NCBI GenBank assembly: GCA_002633005.1
Contig: NMRA01000348.1
Location: forward strand, 1-64,000
Reading direction: 5' to 3'
Origin: Phoronis australis
Lineage: Eukaryota > Phoronida > Phoronidae
Length of the DNA: 64,000 nucleotides
Shown: positions 11,168 to 23,699 of the stretch, piece by piece
Position numbering within the stretch: position 1 is the first letter of the stretch
Layout of the letters: each line of letters opens with the position of its first letter
Notes under the pieces: generated by a model
Told to the model about the DNA's origin: nothing
The model's input: only the letters and a program-made list of their open reading frames with translations
Database searches by the model: none
Translations under genes and position numbers: made by a program

Positions 11168-11317
11168 ATAAGTATATTTGAAAAAATGCTTAATCAAAAA
11201 TGTTGGGGTTGTGCAAAACGCATCGCAAATTGCTGTTTTCACTTCCATGTTAGTGGCGATATCATCCTTCTTTCATTGTTCATTATAATTGTTTTTGACA
11301 TTTCTCGTACTCTTTCA

Positions 11318-11409
11318 NNNNNNNNNNNNNNNNNNNNNNNNNNNNNNNNNNNNNNNNNNNNNNNNNNNNNNNNNNNNNNNNNNNNNNNNNNNNNNNNNNN
11401 NNNNNNNNN

Positions 11410-11447
<38 letters not shown>
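11318..11447. other. Assembly gap followed by (GT)n microsatellite
   Basis: A run of 92 undetermined bases (11318-11409) is followed directly by about 19 GT dinucleotides (11410-11447). The paralogous position (about 58420-58460) holds ordinary unique sequence, so the gap is probably an unresolved long GT microsatellite. Confidence 0.95.
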
Positions 11448-11448
<1 letters not shown>

Positions 11449-12021
11449 CGAGTGTATAATGGTTTACATGGGAGACTCCGACGTCCAATTTTGCACTTAA
11501 TGACGGCTGTGCTCTTTTTAAAATACGGTCCGCCACTATTCACTTTGCGAAAGAAATTTTAAAAAGTAGAGAGATACTAGCCTAAGAATTTGAAAAAGTA
11601 AAATATTGTTTGAAATAAGTAAGAAGACGAAATCCTCCGCTTTTGATGAGATTTTAGATCTTACGGTTATTTGTTGAATTTTGATGAGCTTATGAGAGCT
11701 GCCATGATGAGAACCCGTGCTAGTATGATTGACCAAGAAGAAAAATCAACAAAAAACTCAGTAATTTTAAAAAAGAAACTTTGTCAAGAAAACACTCACT
11801 AGATTAATGCACACCGGAATGAGCTTACAGATCAGAAGGAACATGTACACATGTATTGTTCTCATTTTTAGCACTTTTTACAAAGATTTGCAGTCGAGGA
11901 AAGATGGAACTAAATAGTTTCATAAAGTTGGTAGAGTATATGAGTAGTACTTTGACAACCGCTCATTTACAATGAATTATTCCTATTAAATGACATAAGT
12001 AAGAAATTGAATTGCGGGGCT

Positions 12022-12535
12022 ACTTATATTAATATAGGCGGGCTTCGCCGGCAGGCGGCCCGACACCAGAGCAATCCATATTAATATAGGTTTCCTATAA
12101 CGGGCTTTCCTATACTAACATAGAGTGCCTCGACGGAAGGCGGTCCGACAGCGGGGCCCTCCAATAATAATATAAGCGGCCCTGCACGAATGCGGCCAAA
12201 GAGCGAGACCTTCTATTTTGATATAGAGCGACCCGACTAAAGGTAGCCGTTGAGCTAGGCCCTCTGTATGAATATAGGCTGCCCCGCTCGAAGGAACGGG
12301 GTCCTCTATAGCAAGTCCTGCTTTATGGCCGCCGAAGATCGAAGCGCTATATTAATATACATGGCCCCACCCTTCAGCCGCCTTCCGGTGGACTCTCTTA
12401 TATTAATAAAGAGGGCCCTGCTCTTCGACTATTAATTCATGTGGCCTCGCTCATTGACCGCCTTCCGGCGGGGCACATAGCCGGCTTCAATCTGCAGCTA
12501 CCTTCGGGCGGAGCCCGCTGTATATTAGAATAATA
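12022..12535. repeat. Palindromic minisatellite array, copy A
   Basis: About nine units of roughly 50-58 bases alternate an AT palindrome (TATATTAATATA and variants, e.g. 12025, 12078, 12346, 12398) with a GC-rich quasi-palindromic core of the type CGCTCGAAGGCGGCC...GAGCG. Cores read one way up to about 12320 and the reverse complement way after it, so the whole array is a large imperfect inverted repeat. The better-preserved copy is at 60560-61090. No ORF is conserved between the copies. Confidence 0.9.
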
Positions 12536-12739
12536 ATAATAAGTCATTTTAAATAATAAGCTGATCTTCTTTTATCACAGCCAGTCAGGATAATTTACCT
12601 TTGACAGATTCAGCTCCTATCAGCAGTCATCTTCCGATGTTATTCATGAACAGGGGGGACAGCGGTTATAAGTTGGAACAGCCTAATTACCACGACACCT
12701 ATCCTCCATTATTTTCTGAGGATTGCTGCTGAGAGAAGC

Positions 12740-14100
12740 AAATATGTTCTTACTGGTTGTGAAAAGAGGAATTCAAAGATGACGTTTGGAATGTGTGGAC
12801 TAGGGAATTGTTATTAATGGAAACGAAAAACAATAGCACTATACTCGACGGGCCAATATCTGTTACGAAATCTTTAGCTGTCCTAATAAATAAGAAAAGT
12901 AAAAATCATCTGGTCCCCGACCACTTTTCAATTGAGTTTTAAACGTTTTTTTTGCAAGACATTTTCTCCCTTCTGATTCGTTCATTTAACAATGGCATTG
13001 TTGAAGACGCTTTACCTCTTAATCAAAACCACGGTGGGGTGTGAGTTCACACATACATGTACCAAACGGTAACAGATGCCGAGAATGTATCGCCAAATTT
13101 TTAACTCCTTAACAGCAGCTATAAGATTTGATCTGGTTGCCTTGCGCAGCGCCTAAAACAGAAAATTACCAAAGGGGTTTCTCAAGGCAGATATCTTGGG
13201 GACAATACATTTTGGATCTAATTCAAAATACATGTACATGTACCTAAGACTACTAGTGATGATAGATTTTGAAAAGGCGTTTGACTTTGTGTCATGCAAA
13301 TTTATATACAACATGTTTGTTTTTTTAAATTTTAGAAATGAATTCATAAGACATGTTTTTCTCATTACACGGGATTTCATCTCTCCATGATCTAGCACAA
13401 TCGTACCCCTGATTACTTGGGAATTGGTCTTGGGAGACCCAATTTTGCCATATTTGTTTGTCGTGTGTGCGGAAGTTATGGGTATCACGCTTCGCCAAAA
13501 CTGAACTAGGGAATGGAGTAAATATAGGCACCAGATCTCATAGAATTATGCAATATGCCGATGATCCGTAGTTACATTCGATGATTCTAGTTAATCTTTG
13601 AAAAGTACCCGTGATCTACTTAATCAGTTCTATATTTTTTGACTTTCAGCCAAACTAGAGAAAACAGAATGGATGTGGATCAAAGCTATGCAGTTTACAG
13701 AGACAGGCGATTGTGTCCCAGTACAGTCGTACCCCTGATTACTTGGGAATTGGTCTTGGATGCCGACAGAGAGATCCAATTTAACCATACATGTACACTG
13801 TACATGTATTTGTATATCGTGTGGGCGGAGGTTATGGGTATCTCGTTTCGGCAAAACCATGGAGTGGAATAAATTTAGGCACCAGATCTCAAAAATTATG
13901 CAATATGCCGATGATACCTAATTATATTCGATGATTCTAGTGAATCTTTGAAAAGTACCCTTAATCTATTTAATCAGTTCCATAAATTTTCGGGCTTTAA
14001 ACCGACCTAGAGAAAATAGAATGCGTGTGGATCAGAGCTATGAAGTCTACAATGACAGGCGCTTGCTTGTCCCGAGAAGAATTTTATATTGAGAAGAGAA
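12740..14100 (+). mobile_element. L1/Tx1-like LINE reverse transcriptase fragment, copy A (decayed)
   Basis: Reading across frames gives an ordered reverse transcriptase: a finger block (GPISVTKSLAVLINKKS ... PDHFSIEF) at 12850-12940, LLNSSYKI and LAQRLKQ at 13110-13165, palm motif A MIDFEKAFDFVS at 13259-13295, GDPILPYLFVVCAEVMG at 13436-13485, and active-site QYADD at about 13552-13566. Stops and frameshifts break it everywhere. The endonuclease and 3' region are not recognised. The B copy at 61340-62340 is the same fragment without the internal tandem duplication. Confidence 0.85.
13395..14045 (+). repeat. ~325-bp tandem duplication inside LINE fragment A
   Basis: Two adjacent copies start at TCGTACCCCTGATTACTTGG (about 13401 and 13726). 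Each contains the GTTATGGGTATC, GGCACCAGATCTCA and CAATATGCCGATGAT (YADD) landmarks. The right paralogous block has one copy only, so the duplication arose after the blocks diverged, or was lost in the other. Confidence 0.85.
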
Positions 14101-15000
14101 TCTTTTAAAATACTGAGAGTTACGATTAGTTAACAATGCTATGTCGCATTAGATTGTGAATATGCAAATTAAGTACTACTTTACAAACAAGTCCGGGTCT
14201 TCCGGTATGCCGGAACTTGAACTATCCGAGAACCAGCTACCATTACAAACTCGCGAAAGTCTCGTTTTGTGAAACTATGTTCAAGTAAACGAGTATAGAA
14301 ATATGTTATCGTTATCCTAATGGAACAAGGCACAGTTTTTATTATTTGTTCATTTCACTATTAAATAACGATTTTGTAATATTTGGAATTACTAGGGTTT
14401 CCTATATATTCACACTTGTTTTAAATGTATCCGTTTTGGCGTTTTTTTCAAAACTGAAGCTTATTTACAAATTGTTTCTTTTCTTGATTATACTTGTACA
14501 CACAGTTCTCCAGGAAATCACAAGGTGGCGCTTACTACAAGATTAAATATTCACGGGTTTAATGAGAATCTTTAAGATCTCTCTCAGATGGTCTCACTGA
14601 ACTATAACAAAAATTTAAGGAAATTCAACATAGTACATATAATTCTTTGCACAACAGAATTCCCCCCCTCCAATCAAAGAAACTGTCATGAAATCGTTTA
14701 TGCTGTCTTAACTTATACATTAATTAGACTATTCAGTTCCTATGACAAACTGAAAAATTTACCTTAAAATCGACAGAAATTCTCGAAGGCCTCTATGTCG
14801 TCTCTGCCGTCTTCTGTAGTCTAGATGGCGCTGTGTGAAGTTCTACGTCATAAATGTGGTAAAGCTTGTAACCGCCTTCATACCGGTTCATTGTTCGCTC
14901 ATTCTTTCTGATACAGATGGATTCCATTATCCTTCTACGATCAGTGTTACTTTTATTTGGTAGAATTTTGGAGCTGTTCCAGATAAAGTCCCAGAAGCAC

Positions 15001-16249
15001 ACGTTTGTAACACTTATTGAGTGGTTAGAAGACATTACAAGGACCCACGCAGTACCTATCACATAACCAGTACACAATCCGTAGTCGAAGAAAGTTTAAA
15101 TAAACACGTCACTCACGATTCCGACCCGAAGATCACACCGCCATTTTGAAATAACCGCGAACCCGGAAGTACAATTTATTCAGGAACCCAGCCTTAGTAT
15201 GCGCCGTCTGTGCGACTGGAGCAGTGTCTGTTACCAGCCTGCAAACGGGGATAAAATAATCGACAGCGGACCTTAACTTTCATGAAACCAAAAGTTTTGA
15301 CAAACATTATTTTGCCGGACTCGGACCTGCAGCCGATGACCCGGTGCAGACCGATCGAGACCACTCGCACTGACAAAAGACGATGTCTCGCACTGACAAA
15401 AGACGAAGTCATGCCGTCTCCGGCTGTTTTATCGGAATAAATGATTCCAATCATGAATGCCACATACACACAGATTTAGTTTCCGACAATTGTATAAAAT
15501 TACGGACAATTAAGAGTCCTGCGACAACGACTGAATAACAACGGGTGGACTATGGCTGGCTAGGCTAAGCGTGTTTTACTGGGTTCAACTAACTTTGGTA
15601 AAAAACACTTTTAACAGAACAACGAACATGGATCATCAAATTATTGAATAAAATTACTATACAGTTAGAATATCCTGACAGTTAAATTTGCATAAATATG
15701 GAAAGTAAATTTAGACTAGACTTAGCTGCGGCCAGGCGGCTGACTGCCAAGAAAATACCATTTGGTGGTGAAATAACTTCACGAGCGTGATCGACGAGTT
15801 TACTCACGATCGATATTCCTGCGAGATTTAGCCTCGAGATTTTGACGAAAAATCCTAGAGGTTTTACCATTGTCATAGCACTGAAACTAGTGCATGATTG
15901 TTCATTTTTAATTATTATTTCTCGTGCACCATGCTGAATTTGAGAAACACGCTCGCTGGAAGGGGGTACCTTAATAGCGACATCAAAGCTTTTTAATGAA
16001 CTCCAGGCAGGTGGCGATCAGAGTCACTGGTCCCTCGCGATTTTTTTAAAATGATTATTACGGAATCTTCAGAATACAATGAATACTACATTGCCCAGAA
16101 AGCGCCAAGAGGCATTAGATCTGTGTTAAAAATACAAACAATTCAATTATAATTATCATACACGAATACATAAATTAAAAAACTGATGTTAAGATTACAA
16201 TGATATATGATTACGAATGTAAATATTTCATTTTCATACACATGTATAC
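15001..16249. other. Stretch without recognised gene
   Basis: Short ORFs only. One small tandem repeat is visible: two 23-base units of CTCGCACTGACAAAAGACGA at 15364 and 15387. Nothing else is identified. Confidence 0.6.
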
Positions 16250-18240
16250 AATTCTATCCATTCACACAAAGAGATTTACTGTTATCGAGAAATTCTGATA
16301 CTATTTCGAATAAAACCTTATTTTCATTTGGGTTGAGTTCTTGACATCCATATAGAAAAAAAATTAAGTTTGGTGTACAATTGCGGAATTTCAGAATATT
16401 TTTGTAGACATTGGGATATTGTTCGAGTGTCTGGAAAAGCTGTACCCTCTGCTCCTTGCATACCACACAAGCAACGAAAACATGAGCATTTGTCTGGGTG
16501 TCTCCACAGGAACACAGGGGCGAAATATTATTAAATTTGTGTCTAAAACTCTCGTTGTTTAGGAATAGACCGCATCTTGACATGTATAGGGTTAATTCAT
16601 GGTTGCGGGCAAGTTGGAATGATGTCAATGGGACTGGCAAGTCTTGAGCAGTGGTATGTATTTTAAAGTTATTTCTGAGAGTGTCGATTGAAGTGATTTG
16701 TTTTATTTTGAATGGCAAGGAATTCCAGTTGTCAATACAAGTTAATAGTGCTGATCTCCTGAAGCCTTGGCTGATGGAAGATGGAATAGTGTGCATATTA
16801 CTTTGCCACAATCCTGGTCTCGTGTTTGGTCTTTTGTAGGAGTCAAAGAGGATTTTGTTAGAGTAATTGTTTACGTTGGTTAAGACTTTGAATGTACATG
16901 TATATATGGACAGGTGGGGTTTACGACGGGTTGCTAGTTTGCTCCAGTTGAGACTATTAAGAACCTTGGTTGTGTTAGACCCTTTGTATGCCCCTGTTAT
17001 GGCTAAAGTTGCTTGGTATTGTAGTCTTTCTAACTGAAGAAGAAGAAGTATGCCAGCTTTTCTCGATTAGTAGATTATGTCACAGTAGTGTAGATGTGGA
17101 AGTACAAACGACTTGAGCAGAGTTTCAAGATGCGTGGAGTTGAGATGACGAGAGATAATACTAATTGGATTAATTAATTTCTGTACTTTATGAACGAGTT
17201 CGCGACAATGAGGAGTAAATGTAAGCTTATGGTCTGGTAGCAAGCCAAGATGTTTGTGCGTGAACTTATTGGGAATAACTTCACCCTTGAGTGATAATTC
17301 CAGTGTTGGATTTGTTTGGAAGTGAGTATCATTAGACTTAGAAAAAATAAGATCAACACTTTTTCAGGTTTAAATTTCATCTTCCATTTGTAAGACCAGT
17401 CATAGTGTTTGTTAAGGTCAGTTTGCAAATGTAAGGAGTCATGGGGATGCTCTTTTGAGAATGGGTGGAAAATTGCAGTGTCATCATCATTTAAGAATGT
17501 TTTAGAGTTTATTGTGTCTGAAAGAACATTGGTGTACAGTAAAAAGAGTAAGGGGCCTATTACCCTACCTTGTGGTACTCCAGCATTTACGAAATCTGGC
17601 GTTAATGAAGGTGATAAGACAACCTCATTTCGGATTTTGTAAGTTAGATATTCCAGGTATGATTGTAAAAGTAAGAGGGGAGTGCCTGAGAAACTGTAAG
17701 ATTGTAATTTATGTAGAAGCAGGTCGTGGTGAACCACATCAAAAGCAATGTCTAAAAATACAGATCTCACGTTTTACCCTTGCTCAAACTGGAGGTGGAT
17801 GTCGGGTACAACTTCTGTAAGTTAGGACACAGTGCTGTTACCAGGCATGAATCAAAATTGGCAACGGTATATGAACTTTTGTGAAGAGAGGTGGTCAAAC
17901 ATGTGTTGAGAAATGATTTTTTTAAATTTTGGATAAGGTGTTAAGTAGAGTTATGGGGCGATAGTTGGCAATGTCTGTTCTGGAGTTCTTTTTGTGTATT
18001 GGTATCATAACGCCAAGCTTCCAGTTTGAAGGTAATTTTCCAGATTGTAGTATTTGTTTACATAATGTCAGAGGAACTGTAAGGTTTCTTGTTATTACAT
18101 GTATCTTGATCATTTTATTGGTTATGAGATTTTGTGTGAAAATTACTACGTATAACTTTGGTTGTACCAATACTTGTTTCCTCAGTTTAAAGTTACAAGG
18201 TTGCATAATACCAACAATATATTTAGCAAATTAACAGCTT
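16250..18240 (-). mobile_element. CR1/Jockey-like LINE, 5'-truncated and decayed
   Basis: On the minus strand, 18206-17922 encodes the reverse transcriptase finger (LPSNWKLGVMIPIHKK ... YRPITLLNTLSKI). 17770-17174 encodes the palm: FLDIAFDVVHHDLLLHKL, the GVPQGRVIGPLLFLLY motif B block, an active-site region degraded to NDDD, and the thumb DWSYKWKMKFKPEKVLIL. 16811-16254 encodes the C-terminal domain with a zinc-knuckle-like CSCGDTQTNAHVFVAC. Frames change between pieces, so it is inactive. It is the same family as 5400-7690 but retains the palm missing there, and lacks the endonuclease and 2A part. Nested in the inferred 3' flank of the receptor gene. Confidence 0.88.
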
Positions 18241-19930
18241 TCTGACTTTTCATCTTGAACGTTTATATCAAACCATATTTGGAAATGTTACTGAAGTTGT
18301 TCTTATGCTATGCATTTACTATTATATTTTGCTAAATATTTTGACCCAAGTGATTGTATTTTTCTATTAATTCAATATTCAAATTCATTTTCACCTGTTT
18401 CGATTGTACATATACGGCTAAATGTAGGCTTGTCAATGACATCCCACGTAACCATAACTTGTTCGATTTCAAGTACACTGATATTTAATACTATTTAATT
18501 TTTTAGAAAAGAAAATAAGAGGACAGCTGAAAAAATGAAATGTGGATTCTGCACTTCAATAAGTATCAAGTGCTAATAATACCATCATCATCGTTATGTT
18601 CACATTCAATCAACGTTTAGTACAGACGATTTACATTTCATATAGACTTACATCTCTTCATTTGATTGCAAAACTTGTGAAAAATATACGAACAATTCTC
18701 AAGAGACAGTTAGAATCTTAAAATTAATTCTAAGGTTACTTATTGCGGGCACAATTAAAAAGTCAGGTACTTGTTTTCAATTTTTTCCATGTCACAACTT
18801 GAACAAAGTCTATCTTCTCTCAGCGTTCCAAAACGTTGTCCCAGCTCTATCACCAGTGAATGATTTGAACACCAAAAATGTGCCAGTATAGACCTTAAAT
18901 AATTTTTTTAATGTCTAATATTTTCCATTTTGAGATTTAATTTGAACAGTTTGTATGTATCTAATTTACTGTTGCAGATAGAGACAACTTCTAGGTACAT
19001 TTGATTTTTGTATATCTATACAATGCTGTCGAAATTCTTTTGAAAAACGCAGTCATGTTTTGTAATGTGGTCCAGTGGCCTTATCACCCGAAATAAACTG
19101 ATTGACGCATCCGCTTCCAATTGTCTTTTGTTGAGCACACATTTATATAGGTATGCAAATTTCTCCACATGAAAAGCAAAAGTTCACTAGATAAGAAAGA
19201 GGAAACAAAAGTAACAAACTGTCAATAAAAATTTTAGGTGTTAATAAAATGACGAGACGATGAGTATGTACAATAGTCGTGCTGCGGCCAAATCGATGGC
19301 ACTTAGAAGTGACCTGCTGTTCGCCAACAATTTAAATGCATTTTGTGAAGATGTTCAAAAAATCATGTTCATTACATTACCACAACATTTTACCTTCAAT
19401 GTACATTGTAATCATGACCAGATAAAAATTAATAGGCAAAATAAGAACAGATTAAGGGTACGTAAACTTCATTGATCAAATAAAACTAACAACAATAACG
19501 TTTACCACACCAAGTGCAGATTGATAAAATGACATGTAGACAAGTGTACGCATACACGAAAATCCTGTTTACTGACAATGAACATGTCTCTAATGCACCC
19601 GCTAGTTCTAATCCGAACCCAGTCTCTACCAGCAGTTTTCTCTATTGCTGTGACGATGCAATACGTCTTATGCCTGTCCACAGTCGGACTTAACTCTCAT
19701 CATGTGCCATCTTGTGACGGAACTGTGCCACAACGATGGGAGAATGATTGTTTACCGCCGATCATGCAATTAGTGACAGTCTACACAAATCATTCCAATT
19801 TTTAACAATGTAGCATACAATAAATGTGCACAGTTTCAGAAAATTGGGAAAACATCCGTTTTAGTTTCGTTAAAAGAGGAACGACCCCGTAGTATCATAA
19901 CTTCAAAAATCAGATTCATGCCGAAATAGG
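18241..19930. other. AT-rich stretch without recognised gene
   Basis: Only short ORFs (for example 19260-19475 and 19578-19805) with no domain I recognise. The right part probably includes the 3' UTR of the receptor, whose stop codon is at 19939-19941 on the minus strand. No clear polyadenylation signal was found by eye. Confidence 0.5.
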
Positions 19931-19938
19931 TTTTTTAC

Positions 19939-20462
19939 TTATGGTTGCACCTCAATGCTTTGAACGTTTCCTGTAATCATCTTTTTTATGGACAGACGCA
20001 GCGTGCGATTAGTGCTCGCGTAAACAATAGGATTGAGAGCGGCTTTCAGAAACAAAAATTGCACCACGAGAAAGTTAATGTGCTGCCGCCAAGCGGGTGG
20101 TTTCTTGTCAGCAAAATACTTTGTGATGGTCATCGGTAGGATACAGAGTGTAAAAACACCGAGGATCTTGAAACTCGTGACGGCAATCTTTTGTTCAGCT
20201 TTGAGCTGCATGATAATCTCGCTTGGCAAGAAAGACGCGTTAGCAATCTTCTTTCTTTGTTTGTGGGCCACAACAAAGATTGGAATGTAAAGCAAATAGC
20301 AAAGAATAAGAGTTGCTATGGGAACCCCAGTCATTGTAACCGCAAGCATTGTAGGATTCCAAATGGCGTCGATGACGCAGACAACATCCGGTCTGTAGTT
20401 CTCGAAGAACGTGTTTACAATCATCATCCCTACAATAGAAATATAGATGGGATTAACGGTAG
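19939..20462 (-). CDS. Class A GPCR, final exon (end of TM4 to C-terminus)
   Basis: The splice acceptor ...TATCTAG| puts the exon start at 20462, with two bases completing a phase-1 codon. The exon reads into TVNPIYISIVG, then 162 residues from the first internal Met (20427). It encodes the end of TM4, extracellular loop 2 with a Cys at residue 17 of that count, TM5 (26-53), a charged loop, TM6 with FTLCILP at 92-98, TM7 with NPIVY at 122-126, and a short tail after a helix-8-like KK segment. The usual CWxP of TM6 is CILP here. Joined to exon 2 it completes TM4 in frame (WTYMA-A-TVNP). Ligand unknown. Receptor family membership is clear; subfamily is not. Confidence 0.88.
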
Positions 20463-20469
20463 CTAGATA

Positions 20470-23080
20470 TTGATAGAAAATTTATAAACAACAAATCAAA
20501 CGCCTGGACCCGATACTTTAAACGTGCTACGTTGGATACTACCTTTTTGTATAAATTTCCATGAAATTGATTTCAGAAACTTAACCTAACGCTCCAACAA
20601 CAATATATTACAAAAAGAAATTAGCATACATGTATGGTGCTCCAGCATACCCGTCTACTGACTACGTGACACGTATCATGAAGGCCGCCGGACACCCAGC
20701 AACTGGTACGCTCTGAGGAGCGATTCCTAGCAAATTAGGCTTAAATTTGAAGACGACGTCGAAGACGACACAAAAGACGATAACATCGCCCATACTACGC
20801 CGAGGAGAAGCTCGAAGCTCACGATACAGACAGCGACACAGTCGATCCAGCCAGCAAGACCTTCGTTTCAAGATACATGTACAGTAAGTGTCTTGTATTC
20901 TGCATTCGAAGGTATTGCAGTTTATGGATATGCTCACACTTTTAAATGTGAACCTAAAGTTAAAAGACCAGTATATGTGAGCAACAAATTCAAATAAAAA
21001 GTCAAGATTTCGAGTAAAAATACCTAGATTTCGACAAAAACTCAAAGATTTCGAGTAAAAATCGAGATTTTAAGTTCAGACTCGAACGTGTAGCTTTGAT
21101 GGTGGAACTTCTGTCGCTCCCCGTCACAACATGATTTACACTACATGTATATATTGAAGGTTATGTAGGACGTTCTTGGACAAATAGATATAGAACTGAA
21201 GATTTTAACTCGGTAAACCAACACTTTTTTCTGAAAGTAAAACGCCTGTAGAATTCACTTTCCTACTCTTAATCTTTATCTTAATTGGGTCACATAACCA
21301 CGTTTTACTAAAATTTCGTAACAATAGAGGTACAATAAATATATGTACAGTAGGAATAGTTGACCAATAAAGCTATATATTTTATAATCCTTAATGATCA
21401 TAGAATCTATGACTTAAACGTACTACTTCTCAGGTGACCATAATTTTGCCACTGGGTTTTTTAATATCTAGAATTTTCATGAACATCGCTGATTTTTTCC
21501 ACAAAAGCCATTTTTCGCATGAAACTTATGCGCCGAGAATTCGCGGTCGCAAATGAAGAGGCCAACATTCAAAATCGGAAGTATTCGTTGATATCTGAGA
21601 GCCAATCACTCAGGCTCAAAGGGTTTAAAAAATTCCAGTCATTCTTTTGCAGGCAATACGAACAGAGAAAATCGATTTGCAAATTTCATGCCGAAAATTC
21701 TGCTTTTAAAAAACTTGGCGACCTTCAGGAAAAAATGGCCTTCTTTAGAAAAACGCAGTCAAACATTGCAATAATTTATACCTAGCCATTGAATTTGTGC
21801 ACATATAAAGATTCTGGGGCTATCAAGGAATTTAGAGCATATGGTTTTATGCTTCAAAAGATATTCAAGAAATTTCAACCTTGCTAACAAGGGGTTCCTA
21901 TTACAAAAACCGGCCGCTAGGGGCAGCACAAACTTGCTTGCCGACCTACATGTACATCAGGTGTGAGGGGGATGTACACTTCTCCGGATATCTTGGAACG
22001 TTTCAGGAATAAAATACTGAAAGAGGCGAAAATTGTCATCGCTGTTTTCATTTTCCACCAAAAACAAACTTTCTACGATGCTCTCGGAAAAACCGATGAG
22101 GACTAAGTGAATTTATCGCAGAAAACTGTAAGAAATCGCAAAACCTTTAGCTGTTTTTATATCTAATGAAAAATGTTTTATAATGCTCAAAATGTGGATC
22201 GTCCGACTTTGTCGCAAAAACACTGAGTCTCAAATCTGAGGCAAGGTTGTCTTATGTATAACTTGTTCTTCGTAGCTTTAGATTGACGGGGAAACGCCCG
22301 AGCATGCACATATCAGTTCAAAACACAACCGAACTTTTCAAATGCAATTTCAAACTATGAAAGCACCTACTTCAAGTGTCTATAAGGAACAGACGCACAG
22401 TTCACAGTTCTGAAGGTAGTACCCCGTTTTTTTAGTCCTCCCATTTTTGTTAGCAAAAGGTCCACTTTGTCAGAAATTCGAGCCGCCATATTAAAGGCCG
22501 GGTGCGCGCATGAACACCGCAGGTGTCGATTCTCAGCTCGGTGGATCAAAATCCCCAAAGGCAATTTCAAATTTTAGTTGCTCAACTCGCTCCAATAAAG
22601 TTTCAAGATTTTTCTCCACACGATACGATGGTGAGACAAGGATCGCAATAGCCAATGTGTGACCAAATACAAGATCATGCAAACTAATAAAGCCAGCATC
22701 GTGAAAATCTCATTTAGACATGCTTCGTTCTAATATAGTAATACAATGTGATACCTATATTTGAAATCAGATAGGCCTACTGTCCTTTTTTGTCGTTTAG
22801 CATTCATAGAAATATATCAAAAGTGGCATGTTGATTAGATGTATACCCGTATAATGCTCAACAGTTGTAACTTATATAAAAATCTGTCGGGTGCCGGTTT
22901 CACCAACTCTAGGGTTTTCTACTTGCACACTCTTATGGCGCTGCAAAAATAATTGTTAATTGGTAACAACGCCTCGTTTTATAAGCATCAATTGATAACG
23001 CCAACGTGAAAGTGCACGTGTTCCAAACGTGCAGAATCATTGTAGTTTGGACCCAACACCTTAATTCAGTTGTTTGAAAG
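20470..23080. other. Intronic stretch without recognised gene
   Basis: This lies between exons 2 and 3 of the receptor. The longest candidate is a basic 88-codon ORF at 21519-21785 with no recognised domain and no duplicate to test conservation. Weak similarity of 22370-22530 to 4400-4530 suggests another repeat relic. Confidence 0.5.
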
Positions 23081-23088
23081 GATAAATA

Positions 23089-23699
23089 TAGATTATTTCA
23101 TGGCGAAGTCTTTATCCCCCGTTATCTATAGGCCCTTTCATATTGACTTAACTCCGGTCTGAGCGAAGCGTCGACGTAAACAGCGCAGTTAACTGGACCG
23201 TTCATATTGGCTTCGGTAGTTAATGACCATCAAAGTTTTAACTTAAAACTGTTGGTGACGCTGACGTCATCGAACTTATCGCAAGGTAGCGCTGCACGCT
23301 AAGATTTTTTTCAAAGTGACAATTTGGGAACATTTAAATGTGCTAAATGACATTAATCTCATTTTTAAATGGATTGGTTATCATTAGGGAAAAAAAGTAG
23401 TTATTAGTGACGGCACTACTCTGTAACAGTTGACGATAACAGTGGCACCTGGCGATAACTTCGATTGGACCGGAGTTAAGCGTTCATAATGCACCGCAGC
23501 GTCGACGCTGCGGTCTTAAATCCACCTTTTAACTGCGATGTAAACTGGAGCTGTTAACTGCGATCCAGGACCGGAGTTAAGGGTTCATACTGACCGCAAT
23601 TCCTCAAACCATCGACGCGTCGACGTTAGTATGAAAGGCCCTCATAGCCCTAGATAGCTCTAGATTAGGGGATAACGACTGAGAACATGTAATAATCTA
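23089..23699. mobile_element. Foldback MITE (outer element of a nested pair)
   Basis: The arms TAGATTATTTCATGG...TTTATCCCCC (23089-23120) and GGGGATAACGACT...ATAATCTA (23669-23699) are inverted copies of each other. The same family is present uninterrupted at 52585-52715, only about 131 bases long. The excess here is a second element at 23131-23640 inserted in the loop. Confidence 0.8.
23131..23640. mobile_element. MITE nested inside the foldback element
   Basis: The 510-base segment starts GGCCCTTTCATATTGAC and ends in the inverted form TAGTATGAAAGGCC. Inside, GTCGACG, ACCGGAGTTAA and TTAACTGCG motifs recur in both orientations (e.g. 23170, 23500, 23570, 23615). No coding capacity. The order of events is clear: the outer foldback was there first. 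Confidence 0.8.

Larger units (their letters stand above)
9890..15000. repeat. ~5-kb duplicated block, left copy (pair with 57880-63205)
   Basis: Same-orientation similarity runs from TTTTTGATGAA near 9920 to GTAGAATTTTGGAGCT near 14980. Relative to the right copy, this one has gained a solo LTR (10224-11167) and a ~325-base tandem duplication (13395-14045), and lacks a ~1.46-kb insertion. The block contains the palindromic minisatellite and an L1/Tx1-like LINE fragment. Confidence 0.9.

Noticed and set aside
10890-11171. 93-codon ORF as a gene
   Set aside because: It is contained in the solo LTR and largely encoded by the 25-base tandem repeat.
11186-11543. ORFs on both strands with His-Thr or Cys-Val repeats
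   Set aside because: They translate the assembly gap and the GT microsatellite.
13153-13488. Minus-strand 111-codon ORF
   Set aside because: It is the antisense shadow of the plus-strand LINE reverse transcriptase (FEKAFDF motif).
20662-21045. Minus-strand 127-codon ORF as an extra receptor exon
   Set aside because: No receptor helices or splice sites fit, and the phase-matched exon 2 lies at 28610-28760.
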